Assembly: GCA_015478945.1 (NCBI GenBank) | Contig: JABUQX010117025.1 | Coordinates: forward strand, 1-38,238 | Reading direction: 5' to 3' | DNA from: Trachelipus rathkii | Taxonomy: Eukaryota; Arthropoda; Malacostraca; Isopoda; Trachelipodidae | DNA: 38,238 nucleotides | Part shown: positions 32,301-38,238 of the stretch, one piece after another | How positions within the stretch are numbered: the first letter of the stretch is position 1 | Layout of the letters: every line of letters begins with the position of its first letter | Made by a program: the position numbers and the translations under genes | Notes under the pieces: generated by a model | The model's input: only the letters and a program-made list of their open reading frames with translations | What the model was told of the DNA's origin: nothing | Databases searched by the model: none

Positions 32301-33120
32301 TATATATATTAGTATATGCCTTGTTTACCCTTGCATTTACTGCGTAAACTTTCAGCTTTACGCTTTAATTCATATATATTTATCGTAATTTTAATTTTCT
32401 GCTTGATGCTTTTAACTCATGTTTACTGCTTTAACTCTGCTATTATTACCTGATTTTAACTCATGTATTTATAACTTGATTTAACTTCTTACTCAGCTAT
32501 ACAGAAATGATTTTATATCAGTGCTAAATGGTGACCTTTGATTCTGAGGGTTTTAACTCATATATATAATTATATAACATATTAATGTTTCATTATTAAT
32601 TATATATTTCACCTTTAAATTTCGTATATTTAAATTTTATGTATAATATAACTTTTTATATATTATTTTTAATGTATATGTATGAGAATTAATAAACACA
32701 ATCAGGATGTTATACGGTATATAAAACATATTTTAATGTAATTAAATTTAGCTTACGAAATTTTATGTAATAAAACATATTTTAACTATTTACCATACTT
32801 AAATATAATTAAAAGCAGTGAGAAAATAGGAGGTGAAATGAAGGGAATTTACTTAAAAAAGGATAATTGTAACTAATGGAATCAACGGCTTTATTATTAT
32901 TATAACTGTATACTGCTTATTAACTTTCTGCTACTGCTTGTATCTCTAATTTTTACTGCTTTAACTTCTGTTACTAGTCTTATACTTTAACTATAATGTT
33001 TTACGCATTAACTTTTCTATGACTTTTAACTTAGTCTATAATAAACTTCAGATTTTACTATTGCTATTATTAGAACTCTGCATAGTGTTTTAATGTTTCA
33101 ACTGCCTGCTTAGCACATAT
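32301..33120 (+). repeat. degenerate TTTAACT/CTGCTTTAACT interspersed repeat
   Basis: TTTTAACTCAT occurs at 32410-32420, 32454-32464 and 32551-32561. Variants TGCTTTAACT, TTTAACTTCT and TTTTAACTTA recur up to about 33060. The section 32565-32880 is plain AT-rich. No gene. Confidence 0.55.
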
Positions 33121-33880
33121 TTCTTAATTTTTTTTCTTTTCATATCAAGATTTTATATTTTAATAAATACTCTATTTTTCTGTCATGAAATACTCGAAAA
33201 GTATTATGGCATAAATACTTTTTATTAATTTATTTAATAATGTAAGATAAAAACACAATAGTTTTAAGGTTATAAAAACATTTAAAATTTAATATAAAAT
33301 GATTAATAAACAAATTTATTATAATAAAAAATACATATACTTTTATTAAGGTGTATAGGGAATAATAAAGATGGAGATATGTATTACCTAATACACTATA
33401 GGTGAATTAAGTATTATTTATATGCCTTATATTGTTTATTTTACGGCCATTTAACTTTTCTGCTCATTCATTGCATTAGTATATTAGTTTTAAATGTCAA
33501 GTGTTTATTTATTTAATATACTTATTATTTATTGCTTTTTTAAATAAAAAATAACTTTATATTATTATTATCTGTATTATTTGGCATATTATTTTTTTTT
33601 ATATTTTTATACTGTTCCCTTTTTTTATATAATAAATAACCTTTTTATTTATTTTTTCTATATTGAAGATGAATAATTACGTATATATTTACTTATGTTT
33701 TTAAAAAATAATTATATATATTATTCCCAAGTTTATTTAATATATATAAATTTTATTTATCACATTATATATTTTTTATATTAGTTTTATATTGCTTTAT
33801 TTATTTTTTAGTATTATATCTTATTAATATTACAGAAGTTGCTGTGTTACTAGTTTACATTAATAGTTATATTATTAATA
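33121..33880. other. T-rich AT spacer, no gene
   Basis: T-over-A composition with TTTATTTATTT and TTTTTTATA words. No open frame of note. Confidence 0.6.
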
Positions 33881-34570
33881 TTTATAAGACTAGTTTATAT
33901 GACTTCATGGGCCGATTGGTCATAGTTATTTTATATTAGAATCAATCACGACTCGAGGTCACACAAAGGATATCGGAATACCTCGATCCGATCCAGTACA
34001 AATGAACTTAAGCACACTAGCATTCCCCACCTACACCACAACACTGAAAATGACAGGCTTATATGATTCCCAGCACATTCACATGACACTCACTTTATTA
34101 CACATAAACATTCATCGGTATGTAATCCACTTTATTTATCATAACCCAATTAGTACACTATTAGACATTATACACGAGACACATATGTGATAGTGCACAC
34201 ACAACACAATACACTAACACACACACACACTCTAGTATATCCTAATTACGGAGTCATACATCATATTCAGATAGGACACTTTACATGAGTCTCTATATGT
34301 AAGACATCGAGTATTGACAGTGTACATACTATCACTCTAAACACACAGAGTTGAATGACACTGTAATACATCAGATGGACTGGAACGCAGAGCCAACAGT
34401 ACTGTACACTCATATCACATCAGAGTTAATATCTTATACAACATATCACAGATGACTTTAACTACATTGTCAATACACAGAAGGTACACAACACACCACA
34501 CACAGGACAATCATACATCACATCTCACTCATCTACCCCCCATCGTCATCCACCCAGACAACATTCTTAT
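33881..34570. repeat. CA-rich block with (AC)n
   Basis: C over G with ACACA and CATACA words; (AC)n at 34215-34230. The 62-codon plus frame at 34002-34190 is rich in T, H and I, as expected from these words. Confidence 0.55.
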
Positions 34571-35879
34571 GACAAACCTTTCCTTTATTTCCTCTAAATA
34601 CGAATGATCGATTTATTGAACCTTTTAAAAAAGATATTTTACTCCCCAGTATAAGCTCCAGTGTTCAACTCAAACCAAAAAGCCCCTTACATTTGGGAAT
34701 ATAATAATACTCATTTCAAATACAATAACGAATAATTATTTGTCAAAGTGCGGAAAATGCTATTAATAAATCAAACAGTTAAGCGTTGAACAAAGAATTA
34801 GGTTAACGGGCAAGACTGTGGTAAAAGTTGATAACGAGCAATTTGAAAAATAACGGTTGACGAAGAAGTGTAGGAAATTTGGAGGTAAAAACATATATAA
34901 TTGAGTACGGACCTGAAAGACCTAAAATAAATATGCATAGTTAAAGAGGCTCAGCTCCCAGCTACCCTCCTCTCTCTCCTCCCCCCTCATACACCTAAGC
35001 AGGCCATACGTATGGTTAGGCTCTTAACTTATACTTGCTTTTTACTAGACATTACTATTACTTTTAGCCATCTCAAGACTTACACAAAATTATATATGAA
35101 TAGGAACGATTAAATATTTTGATTATCTTGGCTGTTCTTTCTAGACAGTGTTACCCTAAAATTTAAACATTTAACATAGTAATTCTCGTTAGAAAGCACA
35201 GTTCGAAAAACCGTTCTTTTTTTTGTATACCATATAATAACAATATATTATCTTTTATTTACGCGCGAAATTTATATATGCACATGTTTTTTTAATTTGC
35301 ATCTAAAAGTATGGTGAAATTTTTAATTATAAGAATTTAGAACTCATACGAGGACTTACCCTAATATATCTCGGTTTTGTAAATAACCGCTCCAAATTTA
35401 TCAACGAAATGTGTAATGAGAGAGACCATTACATTGACAAATAATCAACTATTTCTCGATGTGAATTATAACGAGATCTACCCGCAGGTTATTTCCATTT
35501 CCATTATTCAGAGTACGACATCCACTTCATCTTCTCTGTATCACAATAGTTGATAAGACACAGAAATTATATCTTTGAGCGAGGACAGGATCTTTTACAA
35601 ATATTATTAGTCATATATCTGCTACTATGGTAACACGCTAGCCGATTTAAGCGTGTCGCATGACGAAATCGCTAGAAGACATAACAATCTAGATATCTTA
35701 ATATGCAAATCACTGGTAAATAAGCATTTTTCTGAATATGCCTAAATAACTATTAAAATTATTGCACTTATATAATTTTATCACATCAAATTAAGGAAAT
35801 ATACCTTATTTTGTAGACGCCCATGGCATAAGTTTAATTACCTTATAATAATAACTACCAAGTCAAATAATAGATTCCG
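34571..35879. other. mixed spacer, no recognised gene
   Basis: Contains a CT-rich run CCTCCTCTCTCTCCTCCCCCC near 34966-34986 and a perfect 12-nt palindrome at 35004-35015. Frames are short. Confidence 0.5.
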
Positions 35880-36010
35880 TAACGCGGAATATAAATTGAG
35901 CCGCGGCGCACGCGGGTACAGGTCTAGGTATGTAAAATACGCGGGTAAATTAAGTCGCTCAATCGGGCACATAGTCGGCTAGGGCGGGACGCGGCGGAGA
36001 CGCACAGCTA
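35880..36010. other. CpG-rich patch
   Basis: Many CG dinucleotides (AACGCGG, GCCGCGGCGCACGCGGG, GGGACGCGGCGGAGACGC) in AT-rich surroundings. It could mark a promoter or an unmethylated repeat; no open frame starts here. Confidence 0.4.
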
Positions 36011-38238
36011 TTACTACTGAGTAGTAGTTGTACAGCCGTTTTGCTAGAATGGGCTTCAGCTGTAGCACTGGTGGGTTTAGCTTATGAACTAAGTGAATAA
36101 TGATTTATTCTATTATAGTTGTAATATATAATGATTAATGTATTAAAGTATAACATATATATGTATTTAAATGATATAATTAATTAACATATGAAAAATA
36201 ATAAATAAACACTTTTAATACCAAATTTCATGATAACTTTGTTGAGCACTCGTACTTAAACAGCTAAAAATAATATATGACTAGGATATAATAAATGAGG
36301 TATGGTAGTCTATGATAAAATAAGTAAATATTTAAATAATAACCACATCCTTTGCAATACAACTGAGTTATACAAACTAAACTTCAGGAAGAAATTTTCT
36401 CAAAAGACGATAAAATAATAATTTCTCTAGTGAACCAATCAAACGAATCATTACAATATTAATGTAGAGATAATTATGAGTAATTACACCTACGACCCAA
36501 TCACATAGATAAGGAAAACATTTGCCTTACTACTGCTATAGGGTAAATATTTTACCGAGCCAGTCATGATTTCAGTGGGAAAATCATATATTTATAGAAA
36601 AATATAATAAACTAAATGATTTTAATATATTTGATCTAGACTTACGATAGTATATATATATAATACCTTTTAAAGTAAAGAGAGCAATATATGTAAGTAA
36701 TAAATATATAATGCTCCGTCTACAATAAAGTATGATAATATCCTAAATTTCTATAGCCTAAAGTTAGTGATAATATCCTAAATTTATATGGATTGCACTC
36801 AACATTTTCAGGAAAAATATCATATTTGGTATGAAATATAATGATGATACCTGAGAGAATTTTAGATATACTTTTAAACGCCCTACGCAGTGACTTTGAC
36901 AAAAATCGATGATTACTTAAAATGTTTGAAGTAACTACTTAAAGTTAAGTATTGCTAAAACACATTGAACAAGAGGAGATAGAGAGTATCTCAGTTTGCG
37001 GTCATATATAGTCTAGTTAATAATGAGAGTGGATATAGTATATATATTATATAGTGATAAGTGGGTATGGTTATCGTAGGTTTTCAGGTATTATGGTAAG
37101 GTCAAATATATGATACTATAAGGAAATGAATAGGGCGATATGAGCCAGCAACAAGCGCGATAGGATCGGGCCATAAATGCGACACGTCTGGCACACTAAA
37201 TTTTGTGACCTGAAGCACTCAATCCGATTGTAGGCGGCAAAGGACATAGAACTAAAATAGGAAGTGAAGACCAAATCAATGATAATTAAAAAGGCAGAGC
37301 TGATATAAGCAAAAAGGATTGCTCAAACTCGAAAACCAGCATTGTTCTGTTGCGACTAAGGAGTGAGACACGCTGCACTATTTGAAACCAGTAATACACA
37401 AAAGCATTTTTCTTATGGTTACCACTTAAGATTTATGTAAATCGTGTAAAAAAGCGTCGGAGTACAGGCAACTGAGAACGTAAATACCATCTCGTAAAAA
37501 ACCGAGTCATGTGCTTTAAGAACTTTATTATATTCATAAAAGAGTTGACTATGGGCGATCTCGATACTCAAAATTATCTTTTTTTAAGGTACGTAAAATA
37601 TATGTTTGAATATAAATGTTCATTTAATATAGTGAGTTAAAAGGATGTTTAAAACTTCATTTTTGTGGTTTAAGTTATATAAAAGTAGAAACATAAAAAT
37701 TAAGAACAGTAAATAAATAATTTACGTTGGTATTTTTAAAAATTGAGTTGAATTTTATAGTCTTAAGTAAGAGCTTCTTCACAGAAAAGTTTTTGTTAAG
37801 TGTGTTGTTTGGAATATATTTGTATAAAAATAGAGAATAATGTAACGTATGTATTTTAATGATATACATAATAATTTATGATAGTAGAGTTAAGAGATAA
37901 TTATGTATGAAGTGGGGTATATATATATTAATATATATATACTATTATATATATATACGTTAGTATATATATGTAGTAGATGGTCATATATATATATATA
38001 TTATAGTATATTGTAATATTAATATATATTATATATGTTAGTGAGGTATTATAGGTATATTTGTGAGCTGATATATATATATATATTATAGTAGGTGGGT
38101 ATAAAGCGGTGGGCATAAGGAAGAAATCTAAGGATATATATTATTATGGTAGTTAAGAATAAGTCATGTATATATTATAGTATATGGTGAGGGGAGGGGT
38201 AAGTGATTAAATAAATTCAGGTTATTTTCTTAATTATA
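36011..38238. other. AT-rich spacer turning G-skewed, no gene
   Basis: TGATAATATCCTAAATTT is repeated at 36733-36750 and 36768-36785 (period 35). From about 36960 to the end the plus strand is G over C (38101-38160 has 15 G and 3 C) with TATATA runs at 37918-38090. Frames of 60-64 codons on the minus strand are AT-driven. Confidence 0.55.

Noticed and set aside
34994..35020. Telomere-type TTAGG repeats
   Set aside because: There is only one unit on each strand and no tandem array.

Overview
The window looks like AT-rich, gene-poor nuclear DNA of a eukaryote, most likely an invertebrate animal. The reasons are the very high A+T, long microsatellites and (TA)n tracts, splice-site-bounded open segments instead of bacterial-type genes, an animal-type UBE2O exon, a fragment of non-LTR reverse transcriptase and a small hammerhead ribozyme of the kind known from Penelope-like retroelements. 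I find no bacterial operon, rRNA, complete tRNA, CRISPR array or intact gene. The longest open frame is about 112 codons and most long frames look like chance.

Layout. 1-1130 is G-over-C skewed AT-rich DNA. 1131-1860 is AT satellite with a repeat pair 360 bp apart. 1861-5640 is mixed sequence with a possible lysyl-hydroxylase-like fragment (about 2120-2209), a TAGGC-rich repeat (2338-2401) and a CpG-rich patch (4780-4990). 5651-8560 has a (TA)n tract and no recognised gene. 8565-11870 is a composite simple-sequence domain, ATT-rich / ATC-rich / ATT-rich. 11940-12180 holds the hammerhead ribozyme (12080-12128). 12181-12570 is AT satellite, followed by a GGCCCC-type GC island (12839-12920). 12921-18720 is nearly 6 kb of C-over-G pyrimidine-rich DNA with a small MITE-like hairpin (18304-18360). 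18780-19190 holds a reverse transcriptase scrap on the minus strand. 19190-21170 is a second composite domain, TAA-rich / GATGAT-rich / TAA-rich, which is the reverse-complement arrangement of the first, with a SEC63-like fragment inside its left arm. 21180-24385 is mixed sequence with a candidate 54-nt exon (23830-23883). 24386-24688 is a 300-bp AT tract. 25049-25246 is the UBE2O exon on the minus strand. 25440-28620 alternates CA-rich, TAA-rich, ACC-rich and AT-satellite blocks. 28640-38238 is mixed to AT-rich with short tandem repeats, hairpins, a tRNA-like box and a CpG-rich patch (35880-36010).

The recognised pieces do not form a working unit. They are isolated: one probable exon of a large gene whose other exons I cannot find, two or three decayed or diverged fragments, and a retroelement-linked ribozyme. 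The abrupt changes of simple-sequence 'dialect', together with gene fragments that are recognisable but imperfect, would also fit a noisy assembly or an artificial sequence, and I cannot exclude that.
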